This document shows positions 1 through 11,795 of a stretch of DNA of 64,000 nt, in pieces. A program made the translations under genes and the position numbers. This DNA is from Ariolimax columbianus. Taxonomy: Eukaryota > Mollusca > Gastropoda > Stylommatophora > Arionidae. The notes under the pieces are model-generated. The model was not told the origin of the DNA. It searched no databases and worked only from the letters and a program-made list of their open reading frames with translations. Position 1 is the first letter of the stretch. The number at the start of each line of letters is the position of its first letter. The stretch lies in assembly GCA_036924085.1 (NCBI GenBank), contig JAVGWX010000018.1, positions 18,558,964 through 18,622,963 of the forward strand, in the 5' to 3' direction.

Positions 1-371
1 CTTTTGAGATCACCAAATATCTTGTTTATATCGTGATATGTATTTGTAATGATAAGCAGTTCTCATGAAACGAGGGGGATTAATAAAGTTGTGCGTTTGA
101 GGAGATAATTTAATTAATGAGCAAGACTTACGCATTAGCTGTACATTTTCTTAAAACTTGTAAGGTCGTTTAGGTCATGTGTCATTATTTGTATCCGTAA
201 ACACCATCCCATCCCACAGACAAACGCCAATGTCAGACAAGTTGTTACATCCCGCCGAGGAATAAATCAGACGTCTTTAGATGCATAGCTACTTGCATCT
301 CCTTGTCAGAAGAGTGACAGTGTTCTTTGAGGTGCTCATTCAGCTACGGGACGAGGAAGAAGTCACAACGA
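1..371. other. No recognisable feature
   Basis: AT-rich sequence with no open frame, tandem repeat or family I recognise. It precedes a SINE head and a decayed reverse transcriptase. Confidence 0.4.
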
Positions 372-430
372 TGACGGCGTGAGTTAGTGGTTAAGTGACA
401 TGGCTCACAAACTGAAGGTACCAAAATCCA
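372..430 (+). mobile_element. SINE-1 family, 5' tRNA-like head only (truncated)
   Basis: The tRNA-like head containing tagtggttaagtgaca and ggctcacaa matches the start of fuller copies at 44788-45040 (+), 23526-23770 (+) and 10880-11131 (-). The B box and the 3' body are missing; sequence passes directly into reverse-transcriptase coding. It is a 5' fragment, or the element was interrupted here. Confidence 0.6.
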
Positions 431-445
431 CAAGGTGACCAAACG

Positions 446-1570
446 TGATTTTCTTTATACGGATGACTGTGCCTTAAATTCTAATACGGAGGTTGACATG
501 CAGGAATGTATGGATCGGTTCGCCACAGCTTGTGAAAACTTCGGCCTCACCACCTCAATCACAAAAAACACAGGGGTCCTACATTAACCGGCTCCAGATA
601 TTGCATGTTCAGAGCCTTCAATCAAGGTACACGGCCACTGTTTAATTAATGTTAACAAATTCACGTACCTTGGCATTCACATAGATGATGAGGTGAATAT
701 AAGAATAGTTAGGGCAAGTGTGACATTTGGTAGACTTCATACTAAGATGTAGGATAGGCGAGGGATCAGGACTTAAACAGAAATAAAGGTCTACGCTGAA
801 ATAGTTCTACCTACCCTCTTATATGCATGTGAAACCTGGACCGTCTTTAGTCGACATGACAGGAAATTAAATCACTTCCACATGGACTGCAGAGGATTAG
901 ATGGCCGGAAATGGTGCCAAATACAGATGTGTTAGCGCGATCGGGCATGTCCAATATAGACAACATGATATGTGCAGCACAGCTGAGATGGGCTGGTCAT
1001 GTGGTACACATGTCGGATCAATGTCTACCAATAGAGCTCCTCTATGGTGAACTCCAAAATGGCAAGACAGCAAGCGGTGGGCAGTGGAAAAGGTACAAGG
1101 ACACACTAAAGAGATCACTGATCCAGTGCGGTATTAACCATGACTGGGAAAGAATCGCCACCAATCGCACAGACTGGCACAGCACTATTGCTGAGGGTGT
1201 TCAGAGACATGAGGCATCAAGAATAGATGAGGTCATCCAGAGACATGAGGCATCAAGAATAGATGAGGTCATCCAGAGACATGAGGCATCAAGAATAGAT
1301 GAGGTCATCCAGAGACATGAGGCATCAAGAATAGATGAGGTCATCGAGAGACTTGAGGAATCAAGAATAGATGAGGTCATCCAGAGACATGAGGCATCAA
1401 GAATAGATGAGGTCATCCAGAGATGATCGTACCGCAAGTTAACTCACATCAACCCTTCTTCAACCCCGGTGGAAGGAGGTGTCTCATTTTCCTGTACAAA
1501 GTGCAACAGCCAATTCAAGGCTCAGATTGGATTATTTAGCCATGTTCGAATTCATGCGAATAGTGAATGA
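446..1570 (+). pseudogene. Non-LTR retrotransposon, RT C-terminal half plus C2H2 finger, decayed
   Basis: This is the 3' part of a non-LTR retrotransposon polyprotein (RTE/jockey-like; clade tentative). The reading frame from 448 starts with FLYTDDCALNS, the catalytic YxDD box of reverse transcriptase, and stops near 586. After several frame breaks, LLYACETWT is seen near 820-840. The longest open piece (911-1426) carries AAQLRWAGHVVHMSD and LPIELLYGELQNGK, typical of the RT C-terminus in these elements. Six 12-residue repeats (36-bp units) follow, then one TGA at 1424, and the same frame continues to 1570 through a C2H2 finger (CTKC, 12 residues, HVRIH; about 1491-1555). The order RT tail, linker, zinc finger is also seen in the element at 25400-26040. 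The ORF has stops and shifts, so no active protein is expected. Confidence 0.8.
1201..1425 (+). repeat. 36-bp minisatellite inside retroelement ORF (about 6 copies)
   Basis: The unit encodes QRHEASRIDEVI and is repeated in frame, with one divergent copy (ERLEESRIDEVI). It amplifies the linker between the RT tail and the zinc finger of the host element. Because the unit is 36 bp, the frame is kept. Confidence 0.9.
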
Positions 1571-2420
1571 GGACAAAGTGGTCCTCATCAATTACGATGG
1601 ACGAACAACACCAAAGACAGTTCTAGAAACTATACATGATAGATAGGCCAGGAGAATGAACAAGTGGTTTATCCAGGGGTATAGAGGGAACAGAACAAGA
1701 ACAGAACAGAAGAATGCATGTTTTTTTCTACAAGATAACGTTGCTTGCCATTTGCACAACCATTCTGTGTTAAAATTGTATAATAATGCTAAGAAACAGT
1801 CAGAGCGTTTATGGGAGTTTGAAAATGGAGCAAAAAATATAAGCACTGTAGCCTGCCCTACATATCGTAAGATGCTGCTAAAAAATAAAGGCAGAACGTA
1901 GAGCTGGCTGGCTCATAATGTAGACACATAAATACATTTAAACTTTAAAGAAAAATGGACAAGTTGAATAAACAAAAAAGTACAATAACAATCTGAGACA
2001 AAAAAAGAAGGCCCTCTGCAAAGAGATCTAATGACGCATTGCTTAGAGCTTCCCAAAAATCCCCATAAATCCGACAGGAAAGCACGCAAGATGCAAACAG
2101 GAGAGACACAGACAGAGGTGGAAATGATAAGCTAAGACAAGATGACATGGCGTCTATTCGTTGACGACACATATTCCACATGGAGCAGAAATGTTTTCAA
2201 TGATTGAATTATAGTAGGGAAATGTATGTATCTGGCAACTGAAGTGAGATAGGTCGCCCTTCAGTGATATGTAAACTCAATACTGATTGGTTAATGCAAA
2301 TTTTGGGCCATGAATAAATAAACGAACAAGAAATATAAATGTGATATTCGAGTAGATTGCTAAGTGCGCCATGGAAAATCATGACATTCAACGAAGATTG
2401 GCGTATGTAAAAATAACGTA
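1571..2420. other. No recognisable gene; possible element tail
   Basis: AT-rich. The first roughly 100 bases may be the 3' tail of the preceding retroelement. Short open frames lack any motif I know, and no tandem repeat stands out. Confidence 0.35.
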
Positions 2421-2499
2421 ACTAAAGTAAATAAAAGACGATCACCATTTTGTGGACGTACTGGACCATGGAAGAATCTGCCAAATTTGAACATAACGA

Positions 2500-3020
2500 G
2501 TCAGAATGTGGGAAAGTGAGGGGGAAGAAGTCAATGTGACCTGCCCATTTATGTTTTGCATTTCCCGCATGGATTACCGCATTCTTCATCACGGACAATC
2601 GTCTCATGTCAGAACTGTGGAGACCTTGCATGCGTTGGTTCCGGAGAGTGATTCCGACAAAGCGTCTCTCGAGGGAGGCCTGGGTCACTCTTAATTTGTC
2701 CTCTAGTGATTTTATTAGTGTCCACGTCTTGGCACCGTAGCACATCGCAGGGAGTACAGTGGAATATAAAAGGGAGGCTCATTGGTCTTTGTCATGACAA
2801 CCGTCCAGGACCGAGTTAATAGACGACAAGGCTGCCCAACCCGCGTGGCGACGTCTTGTCAGTTCAGATTCCAGGTCATTCTCCATACCGAGAAGACGTT
2901 CAAAATAGATGTACTCGTTGACATCCTCTAATTGTACCTTGCCAGAGAAGACTGGTTCACAAGTAGCGAAGCGATTGCGCAACACTTTGGTCTTTGAGAG
3001 TTTCATCTCTAGGACCACTT
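2500..3020 (-). pseudogene. Non-LTR retrotransposon RT C-terminal fragment
   Basis: Read on the minus strand, two open pieces (3018-2779 and 2745-2422) lie in the same frame, separated by one TGA. The first has KTKVLRNRF, then a strand similar to the 'V.EYIYFERLLG' and 'ELTRRRHAGWAAL' blocks that follow the RT palm in RTE-like elements. The second has MCYGAKTWTL and KHKWAGHIDFF, the usual LLYG.ETW and W.GH landmarks. There is no endonuclease or palm domain. Function is lost; this is a 5'-truncated remnant. Confidence 0.7.
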
Positions 3021-4160
3021 TCTTGAATTAGATGAATATGAATTAGTACTACAGTTAAATATGTCTTATTTTCATGGTCAAGTGCACACATCTGAACTTC
3101 ACGAGATTGGCTTCCTTCGTCCTAGCTGCAAACAGCGTAGATTTTGGTGTCCCTGTGAAAGTGAAACGTGACTATAATGAACTAGACATGTCGTCCGGGA
3201 GAGATGCCCAACACATCACTCACACGTGGAGTGATGTCCCTACGACCTCCTGCGATTATGGGACAAGCAAGACACACAACAATATATGTCATCCATTCTC
3301 CGCTGCCTCGCGGGATAGCTGTTTACTGGAAATTCTTCGGGAGTAAACCCCGAAGACAAATCTGGATCCTGTGATATATCTAGTCGTCTCGATATTGTCT
3401 TGCCACTGTCCAAAGGTAACTCAGGACTAGAAAGTGAGGTTGACAAAAGACGCAGTTTCTTGCTCACTTTAATCAAAATCACCGCGCAAGTCACCCATTT
3501 TAGTCGACAAAGAGAATATACTGTCCACACGGCTGATCAAAGAGAGTGGTCGTCATCACATGTGATGGGCTAACATCCTCACATACATCATTCTTCTCCC
3601 ACAAGGTACCACGTGAACCACTATAGGGGTATATATTGATCCATCCATTCGTTCAATCGCACGTTCATTTTACCTTCAGTTTAACGATCCGAATAAAATC
3701 TGTATCATTCGTGTATATACTGACAGCTAGATTGCCATTAGTCTGGTCCAAACAGTAAGCGCAAGATCTCCATTTACGGATGAGCAGTCTAAGAAAATAA
3801 ATGTTCTTAGTGAACCAGAATCTCTGCCTGGACTAAAACTCAGCCATCTCTCGTCTCATGACTTTCTTCTTTCTACTAGTCATATCAGTGACTTTGGATA
3901 GGAATGTTGATTTTCTTAAGTTTGCAGATTTAGGAATATGTTCAGATAAATGTTCTGAATGTAATACTTGGCAGTGAGAGATTCGTCTGTTAAGTTCTTC
4001 GAACTTGCCATTCTGACAAATAAAGACAGAATGGTAGGTAGATAGCGTGCTTAACTTATAAATGGTAACACATATCAAGCTGAAACAATTTTCACTGAAC
4101 ATGATATTGCCGATTCGTAGATAGTAGATCTTATTTTTCGTAGCTATGTCACTACCTTAA
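3021..4160. other. No recognisable feature
   Basis: Non-repetitive sequence of mixed composition. Short frames on both strands show no domain I can name. Confidence 0.35.
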
Positions 4161-4175
4161 AGAGTTATTGGCATA

Positions 4176-4545
<370 letters not shown>

Positions 4546-4599
4546 AGAAGACATTGGGCTAACCAAGAACTACCAGCTGACGGCTAAAGGGATTATAAC

Positions 4600-4868
4600 A
4601 TCACCTTCATACTCCTTCTCATCGTTATGCTCTTCCTCATCATCATCATAATCATCTTCATTTTCCTTCCCATCATCATAATCATCATCATCTGCATTCT
4701 TCTCCTAATCATTATCTTTATCATCCTCTTTCTTAATCATCTTCACCGTCTTAATCCTCCTTCATCATCTTCATCCTTTTTCTCCTCCTCCCCTTCCTCA
4801 TCATCTTCATCAGCTTTGTTCTGGTCATAACCATCTTCATATCTTCCTTCTCCTCCTGATCATCATAT
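4600..4868. repeat. Imperfect TCATCATCT/CTTCCTC microsatellite
   Basis: Pyrimidine-rich strand of TCA, TCT and TCC triplets. A similar tract lies at 5685-5935, so the RNase H retroelement fragment between them is bracketed by the same simple repeat. Confidence 0.85.
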
Positions 4869-4934
4869 AATCTACCTCTTTTGCAGGTTATGGTATCCAT
4901 ATGAAATACCCGGATAGGTCCATATACAAGTTTT

Positions 4935-5650
4935 GTGATTCATGCGGCGAAAAACCGTTTACATTATGAAGCGGAGGCCGAGGCTATAAAAACAGCAGCT
5001 GGGATTTTGCACCGACAACTTGACTTGGACGAATTGTTGCCGATGGACTTTGTGATTTTTAGTGACTCGGCGATACACAACATCATCACTGCCTACGGAA
5101 AAAACCTCCCCTTGCATTGGATCCCTGGACATAGTAGGCTACTAGGAAACGAGATGGCTGACAGATTGGCAAAAACAGGAGTCTCGAAACAACAATTACA
5201 TAGACCCTTCAGTAACCACACAGCAAAACGAATTATTAATAGTTCTCGGGAAATCTGGATGAACAGGTGGGCGACGGGACAAACAGGTCGCAGTGTATTT
5301 AGCAAAATGTCACAGCCAAAAAAGTAATGATGACATAAATAATCTACATAGAAAATATCAAAGTCTCATCTTTCAGTTTCAAACAGGACATACCAGATTC
5401 AACAGCCACTTAAACCGCATCAATCCCCTGCACTTGCTCTTGTGCAGACATTGTTCTTATCGTGATTAAATAGTTCGAAATCAACTCATTGAGTGCAAGG
5501 CGCTTGCAAAGATGAGTAAACGATTCTTACAAGCACTTTCGACATTTGCCAACACACTGCACGGAGCAGTGACACAACTGAAGAAGACCTGTATTTATAT
5601 AAGAATGACATTGGGCTGTAAAGTGCAGGCTTGCTCAGCAGCTATGGGAT
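4935..5650 (+). pseudogene. Retrotransposon RNase H domain and C-terminal tail, truncated
   Basis: The frame 4935-5327 encodes the second half of an RNase H1-type domain as found after the reverse transcriptase of many non-LTR elements. Visible landmarks are YEAEAEAIKTA (helix with the catalytic Glu), VIFSDSAIH (catalytic Asp) and IPGHSRLLGNEMADRLAK (His and last Asp). The N-terminal YTDGS strand is absent. After a stop at about 5325, further frames retain 'FQFQTGHTRFNSHL' and a Cys-rich CRHC segment like the C-terminal zinc knuckle of these proteins. It is bracketed by TCATC microsatellites. 5'-truncated and inactive. Confidence 0.75.
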
Positions 5651-5684
5651 AACAACAACGACAACCAGATCCTCGTCAAAATCA

Positions 5685-5935
5685 TCTTTATAATCTTTAT
5701 CCTTCTCCTCTTCATAATCATCATCATCGTCACCTTCATCATCTTCCTCCTAATCATAATCACCTTCATTATCTTCCTCCTCCTCCTGATCATCCTCATA
5801 ATCCTCTTCATCATCTTTGTGAATTTAATCCTTCTCTTCTTCATCATCATAATTATTTTCAAAATCTTCATCATATTCCCTCTCATCATCATCATGCTCA
5901 TTTTTATTCTTTTTCTCCTCGTCGTCATCACCATC
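5685..5935. repeat. Imperfect TCATCATCTTCC microsatellite
   Basis: Triplet-based pyrimidine-rich tract, mirroring the one at 4600-4868. Confidence 0.85.
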
Positions 5936-6354
5936 ACCAAAAACCAATTATCAATTAAAAAAATAGAATAATAGTTTGAAACATGTAAAAAAAAACTATT
6001 GATCATTGTTCAGTGAAGAGGTGTCCAAGAACAAAACTGGCGGGACAGCCAAATATGCTTCCTCTGCTCGTAATTTCTTTAGTACTTTTACAGAAAGTGT
6101 TTGGCGTACATTTTACTAGTGCCACAGACACATTAATCAGTATTTTCTATCCGAAGTCGAATTGACAGTATCTCACTCTGGCGTGGATTGTGTGAAGTCT
6201 AAAGATTGCCACCTGTTTACTTCTGTTGAGCTTGTAATTTACCAAGGCTTGTTGTTGACCTTGAAGTTAGTTTTCGCTTATTCTCGTATCTACACCTGGT
6301 AAATATCCTGACCTTATCCTAAATTAGACATTCCAGATTGAGGATCGCTTTCCC
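5936..6354. other. No recognisable feature
   Basis: Unique-looking sequence between a microsatellite and the TTAGGG-like array. Confidence 0.35.
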
Positions 6355-6363
6355 CCGGTGAAA

Positions 6364-6406
6364 TGTTAGGGTTAGAATCAGTTTTAGGCTTAGGTCTATG
6401 GCTAGT

Positions 6407-6440
<34 letters not shown>

Positions 6441-8222
6441 CGGTTAGTGTTAGGGTTAGGGTTAGTGTTAGGGTTAGTGTTAGGCTTAGGGTTAAGGTCA
6501 GTGTTAGGCTTAGGGTTAGTATTAGGCTTAGGGTTAGGGTTAGTGTTAGGGTTATGGTTAGGGTTAGTGTTAGGCTTAGGGTAAGTGTAGTGTTAGGGTT
6601 AGCATTATTGTTAGGGTTAGTGTTATTGTTAGTGTTAGGGTTATGGTTAGTGTTAGGATCAGTGTTAGGCTTAGGATCAGTGTTAGGCTTAGGGTTAGGG
6701 TTAGTGTTATGGTTAGGATCAGTGTTAGGATTAGGATTAGGGTTAGTGTTAGGCTTAGGGTCAGTGTTAGGGTTAGGGTCAGTGTTAGGGTTAGGGTTAG
6801 TGTTAGGCTTAGGGTTAGTGTAGTGTTAGGGTTAGGGTTAGGGTTAGTGTTAGGCTTAGGATCAGTATTAGGCTTAGGGTTAGGGTTAGTGTTAGGCTTA
6901 GGGTTAGGGTCAGTGTTAGGGTTAGTATCAGTGTTAGGCCAAGGGTTAGGATCAGTGTTAGGGTTAGGATCAGTGTTAGGGTTAGTATCAGTGTTAGGCT
7001 TAGGGTTAGGATCAGTGTTAGGCTAAGGGTTAGGGTTAGTGTTAGGGTTAGTGTAAGGGTTAGGGTTAGTGTTAGGCTTAGGGTTAGTGTAGTGTTAGAG
7101 TTAGGATCAGTGTTAGGCTTAGGTTTAGTGTTAGGGTTAGTATTAGGCTTAGGGTTAGTGTTAGGGTTAGGGTTAGTGTTAGGGTTAGGGTTAGTGTTAG
7201 GATCAGTGTTAGGCTTAGGGTTAGGATCAGTGTTAGGCTTAGGGTTAGGGTTAGTGTTATGGTTAGTATTAGGCTTAGGGTTAGTGTTAGAGCTAGGGTT
7301 AGGGTTAGTGTTAGGATTAGGGTTAGGATTAGTGTTAGGCTTAGGGTTAGAGTTAGTGTTAGGGTTAGGATTAGTGTTAGGCTTAGGGTTAGGGTTAGTG
7401 TTAGGCTTAAAGTTAGTATTAGGGTTAGGGTCAATGTTAGGGTTAGGGTTATGGTTAGTATTAGGATTAGTGTTAGGCTTAGGGTTAGGCTTAGGGTTAG
7501 TGTTAGGGTTAGGGTTAGTGTTAGGATCAGTGTTAGGCTTAGGGTTAGGGTTAGTGTTATGGTTAGGATCAGTGTTAGGCTTAGGGTTAGGGTTAGTGTT
7601 AGGCTTAGGGTTAGGGTCAGTGTTAGGGTCAGTGTTAGGGTTAGGGTTAGTGTTAGGCTTAGGGTTAGTGTAGTGTTAGGGTTAGGGTTAGGGTTAGAGT
7701 TAGTGTTAGGGTTAGGATCAGTGTTAGGCTTAGGGTTAGGATCAGTGTTAGGCTTAGGGTTAGGGTTAGTTGTAGGGTTAGGATCAGTATTAGGCTTAGG
7801 GTTAGGGTTAGTGTTAGGCTTAGGGTTAGGGTCAGTGTTAGGGTTAGTATCAGTGTTAGGCTTAGGGTTAGGATCAGTGTTAGGGTTAAAGTCAGTGTTA
7901 GGGTTAGTATCAGTGTTAGGCTTAGGGTTAGGATCAGTGTTAGGCTTAGGGTTAGGGTTAGTGTTAGTGTTAGGGTTAGTGTTAGGCTTAGGGTTAGTGT
8001 AGTGTTAGAGTTAGGATCAGTGTTAGGCTTAGGTTTAGTGTTAGGGTTAGTATTAGGCTTAGGGTTAGTGTTAGAGTTAGGCTTAGAGTTAGTATTAGGG
8101 TTAGGGTCAATGTTATTGTTAGGGTTAGGGTTATGGTTAGTGTTAGGGTTAGGGTTAGGCTTAAGGTTAGGATTAGTGTTAGGGTTAGGATTAGTGTTAG
8201 GCTTAGGGTTAGGGTTAGAATC
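6364..8222 (+). repeat. Degenerate TTAGGG telomere-like interstitial array
   Basis: About 1.86 kb made of TTAGGG mixed with TTAGTG, TTAGGC and TTAGGATCAG variants, G-rich strand on plus. It is not a chromosome end, because unique sequence lies on both sides. Landmarks recur at long range: 'gtgtagtgttagagttagg' at about 7087 and 7997 (910 bp apart), 'gtgtagtgttagggttaggg' at about 6818 and 7668 (850 bp), and a long shared stretch starting 'atcagtattaggcttaggg' at 6861 and 7783 (922 bp). This suggests a higher-order repeat near 0.9 kb with internal indels. The 116-247-residue open frames here are artefacts. Confidence 0.9.
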
Positions 8223-8960
8223 TAAATGTAAATTGAAGTTTGTTTGAGTTTAAGTATATATTTGGGTTTGGGTGTAGGTTAGGGTTTAAATTTAAATGTA
8301 TTTAAGTTATGTTTAAGTTTAGATTTGGGTTGGAATTGATGGGGGGCGGGTGGAGGGGAGGAGGGTGGTTGATGGGCCTATGATGTTGGGGTTAATGCTG
8401 GGCGGGTGGAAGGGAGGGGGGTTGATGGGGCTATGATGTTGGGGTTTATAGGGCTATGATGTTGGGGTTGATGGGGGGGGGGTGATTGGTTGATGGGGGT
8501 GGGTTGAGAGGAGGGGGGTTGATGGGGGGGGGTGAGTGGTTGATTGGAGTGGGTAGAGGGGAGGGGATTGAGGGGGCTATGATGTTGGGGTTGATGGGGG
8601 TGGGTGGAGAGGAGGGGGGTTGATGGGGGCTATGCTGTTGGAGTTCATGGGGGGGGTGGTGGGTGGAGGGGGTTTGATGGGGCTATGGTTGGGGTTAATG
8701 TTGGGGTTGATAGGGATATGATGTTGGGGTTGATGTTGGAGTCGCGGCTGGGGCTGGGTTGGCTTTGAGTTCGGGGTAGGGGCTTGACTCTGAGTCTGAG
8801 CCTGAGTGTGGGTGTGGGTTTGTGTCTGGGTAGGAGTTAGACTCAGGGTCTGGGCCTGGGTGTGGGTGTGGGTTTGAGTCTGGGTTTGGATTAGGATTTG
8901 GCTTAAGATTAGGACTATGGTTAGTGCCAGAGTTAGGATTAGATAAGTAAGATATTCTTT
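8223..8960 (+). repeat. T/G-rich degenerate repeat
   Basis: G-run-rich sequence built from variants of gggttgatggggctatgatgttgggg (8340-8740), then 'gggtctgggcctgggtgtggg' types to 8900. Many runs of three or more G give quadruplex potential on the plus strand. It continues the strand bias of the TTAGGG-like array. Confidence 0.75.
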
Positions 8961-9108
8961 AAGTCTTAAGCCAAGTATATTTTAAGTCAAGTGAATTTTA
9001 CGTCAAGAATATATTGAGACAAGTTTAAAAAAAATATACTTTAAAGTCAAATATGTATTATGTACTAAAAGAAATTAATAAAAACTAAAAATTAGATAAA
9101 GTATAGCA

Positions 9109-9310
9109 GCAGGGAGGAGCGCGTGGCCGAATGGTTTTGAGGCCTGCCTACCGATGGTAGCTGTTCGAATCCCCGGTATGGCATATGTTGTTTTTCTGTT
9201 GCGGGTGAAATAAACAAAAATAGCCAGCACACGACGTGGCGACAGCAGTGGTGAAGCGGCCTGTAGTCCCCAGCCTTCAAAACCCCTCGTCTACCCAGCA
9301 ATAAAAAACA
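9109..9310 (+). mobile_element. SINE-4, tRNA-derived (single copy in window)
   Basis: The head contains an A-box-like gtggccgaatgg (9123-9134), as in Leu/Ser-type tRNAs, and a B-box-like gttcgaatccc (9163-9173), 40 bases apart. About 140 bases of unrelated body follow, ending near an A-rich segment and CA repeats. It does not fold as a complete tRNA, so SINE is preferred to a tRNA gene. Confidence 0.6.
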
Positions 9311-9311
9311 G

Positions 9312-9520
9312 CACGTAAAACACACACACACACATAAAACACACATAAAAACACATACACATAAACCGCACACAAGTAAAACGAACACACGTAAAACACA
9401 CACACATATATATACCACACACACGTCAAACATACACACACGTAAAACAGACGAGCACGCAAAAACACACCCATAAAACACAAACACGAAAAGCACACTC
9501 ACATAAAACGCACGCACTCA
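9312..9520. repeat. CA-rich ACACACGTAAAAC repeat
   Basis: Irregular (CA)n with inserted gtaaaac and ataaaac. Open frames rich in CVCV on the minus strand are artefacts. Confidence 0.8.
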
Positions 9521-9779
9521 TACAAACAAAATATTGAAATAATCATTCAGATATGCCTGCAATAGAATGATAGGGCCCAACCCAAGCTGAGATAGAAGAA
9601 TGTATCAAATGATAGTAGTTATTGTCAAAACAACTTCACAGACGCATTTCACAGATAACACATGTAGCCTGATATGGCAGAATCGTATCACTCCCCGCCA
9701 AGATGATATCATGTGACAATATTTAGACTGAGTCGACCCCATTACACACACCTCTTCATATTCCTCACATTATTCCACA

Positions 9780-10215
9780 GGCAAACACACACACACACAT
9801 ACACGCAAGCACGTTCTCACACATACACACACCTACTCACACACATCTAATAAATGTACACATCTACCCTATAAACACACATCTTCCCTATAAACTTACG
9901 TTACCCCATAAACACAGATCTCCCCTCTTAACTTACACCACCTCATAAACACATCTCCACTCTAAACTTACATCACCCCATAAACACATCTACCCTATCA
10001 ACGTACATCACCCCATAAACACATCTACCCTCTAAACTTACACCACCCCATTAACACATCTCCACTCTAAACTAACATCATCCCATAAATACATCTACCT
10101 TCTAAACTTACATCCCCCCATAAACACATTTACCCTCTAAACTTACATCACCCCATAAACACATTTACCCTCTAAACTTACATCACCCCATAAACACATC
10201 TCCATATATATCTCA
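9780..10215. repeat. 36-bp minisatellite, cataaacacatctacc type
   Basis: Units of about 36 bp (cataaacacatctaccctct then aaacttacatcacccc), roughly nine recognisable copies after a CA-rich lead-in. Confidence 0.8.
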
Positions 10216-10369
10216 AATGATCCAATTCCCACATACAAACATATATCACTACGCCAATCTAACATCCTCCTAAAAATACACACATGTCCCAAACCTACAC
10301 ACATCATCGCATAAATTCACGTCTCCCTACCACAATCACATCATTTGACAAATACACGCACCTCTACTT

Positions 10370-10600
10370 TGACACACATCTATCTACCTTAAATCACCCA
10401 ACCACATACACACCCCTCTCCATCCTACACATCACCAAACACACATCTATCTACCTTAAATCACCCAACCACATACACACCCCTCTCCATCCTACACATC
10501 ACCAAACACACATCTATCTACCTTAAATCACCCAACCACATACACACCCCTCTCCATCCTACACATCATCAAACACACAATTATCTACCTTAAATCACCT
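10370..10600. repeat. 67-bp minisatellite (about 3.5 copies)
   Basis: Nearly identical 67-bp units starting cacacatctatctacc, with copies near 10373, 10440, 10507 and 10573. It ends in a run of C. Confidence 0.85.
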
Positions 10601-10689
10601 CCCCCCCCCCCTCTCTTTTTTCATCTCTCTATGTCCAGTGCTTCTATCTATTACCATTTATCTTTCGTACAGTCGGTCTATAACTCTCT

Positions 10690-10872
10690 ATCCTATTTTA
10701 GCTTGTCTTATCTTATTGTAGCTTTCCTTAGCGTGGCTTACTTTGTCTTCGCGTGCCTTAGCGTGTCTTAGCTATCTTAGCGTGCATTAGCGTGTTTTAG
10801 CTTGTCTTAGTTTATCTTAGCTTATCTTAGCGTGTCTTATAGGCTCTTAGCTTATCTTAGTTTGTCTTAGGT
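10690..10872. repeat. cttagcgtgtcttag repeat, left part
   Basis: Irregular array of cttag-based units (cttagcttatcttag, cttagcgtgtcttag). The same array resumes at 11132, on the far side of a SINE. Confidence 0.8.
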
Positions 10873-10879
10873 TTTACAA

Positions 10880-11131
10880 TTTTTTTAAATTTCATTTGCG
10901 TTCGCCTAATTTTATCTATTCCCCAAAGCCGTGTGCGGTGCACTGTTGTTTTTATTTTGCGTCTGTCGGCCCAGTGCATCCGATTTCAGCATTCATTTTA
11001 TGTAAGCGTCTGCTTCCCCCTGCATTTTCTAAGGTTTGCTTCCCCGGGGTAGAGGCCGGTGCTGTGATGGGGATCGAACCCAGCACCTTTGGTTGTGAGC
11101 CGTGTCACGTAACCACTAGCCCACGCGTCCC
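10880..11131 (-). mobile_element. SINE-1 family, near full-length, inserted in the cttag array
   Basis: Minus-strand tRNA-derived SINE: head at the right (gggctagtggttacgtgaca), B box near 11080-11070 (ggttcgatccc), then a body matching the copies at 44788 and 23526, with 'ggatgcactgggccgacag' and 'cgcaaaat' segments and an A-rich 3' end at the left. The candidate target duplication ttgtcttag (10864-10872 and 11133-11141) is ambiguous because the flank is itself a repeat. Frames across it are not genes. Confidence 0.85.
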
Positions 11132-11262
11132 CTTGTCTTAGCTTATCGTAGCGTGTCTTAGCTTACCTTGGTTGTCTTAGATTGTCTGATCGTGTTTTAG
11201 CTTGTCTTCGCATGTTTTAGCATCTCTTAGAAAGTCTTAGCTTCTCTTATCTTACCGAATTT
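11132..11262. repeat. cttag repeat, right part
   Basis: Continuation of the array at 10690-10872, split by the SINE. Confidence 0.75.
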
Positions 11263-11643
11263 TAGCATGCCTTGCCTTACCCTACCTCACCTTACCTTGC
11301 CTACCATACTGTATCCTATACTATCTTACCATACCCTACCTTACTACAGCATACCATACCCTACCCTATCCCACCTCACCCTACCCTATCCCACCTCACC
11401 CTACCCTACCCTACCTCATCCTCTCTCACCCCACTTTACCCTACCTCACCCTACCTTACCATAATTCACCATACTTTACCCTACCGTACTCTACCTTACT
11501 CTACCCTACCTCACCCTACCCACCCCTGTTTTACTCTACCCTACCTTAACCTAGCATACCTTACTCCACCCTACCGCACCCTACCCTACCCTACCCTACC
11601 TCAACCTACTCTACCTTACCTTGCATTATCTTACGTTACCTGA
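11263..11643. repeat. (CCCTA)n / CCTAC pentanucleotide array
   Basis: About 380 bases of taccctaccctacctcacc-type sequence, C-rich on the plus strand. It abuts the cttag array directly, so the two simple repeats may be evolutionarily continuous. Confidence 0.9.
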
Positions 11644-11649
11644 TATGAA

Positions 11650-11795
11650 CTGTCTACTTATTTGTTTCTATGTCTGTCTTCCTATCTGTCTGTTGCCTGT
11701 GTGTATGTATGTCTATATGATTATATGTATGTCTGTCTGTTGTCTGTCTGTATATTGCGTGGTCTGTATGTCTATCTATATATCTATCTCGCTGT
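11650..11795. repeat. TCTG/TATG tetranucleotide-rich tract
   Basis: Imperfect tctgtctg and tatgtatg repeats ending in tatctatc. Confidence 0.7.

Noticed and set aside
6364..8222. Chromosome end (true telomere)
   Set aside because: The repeat is highly degenerate and bounded by unique DNA on both sides.
6398..8247. Open frames of 116-247 residues rich in VLGLG or SVRVRV
   Set aside because: They are translations of the TTAGGG-like array, present in several frames and on both strands.
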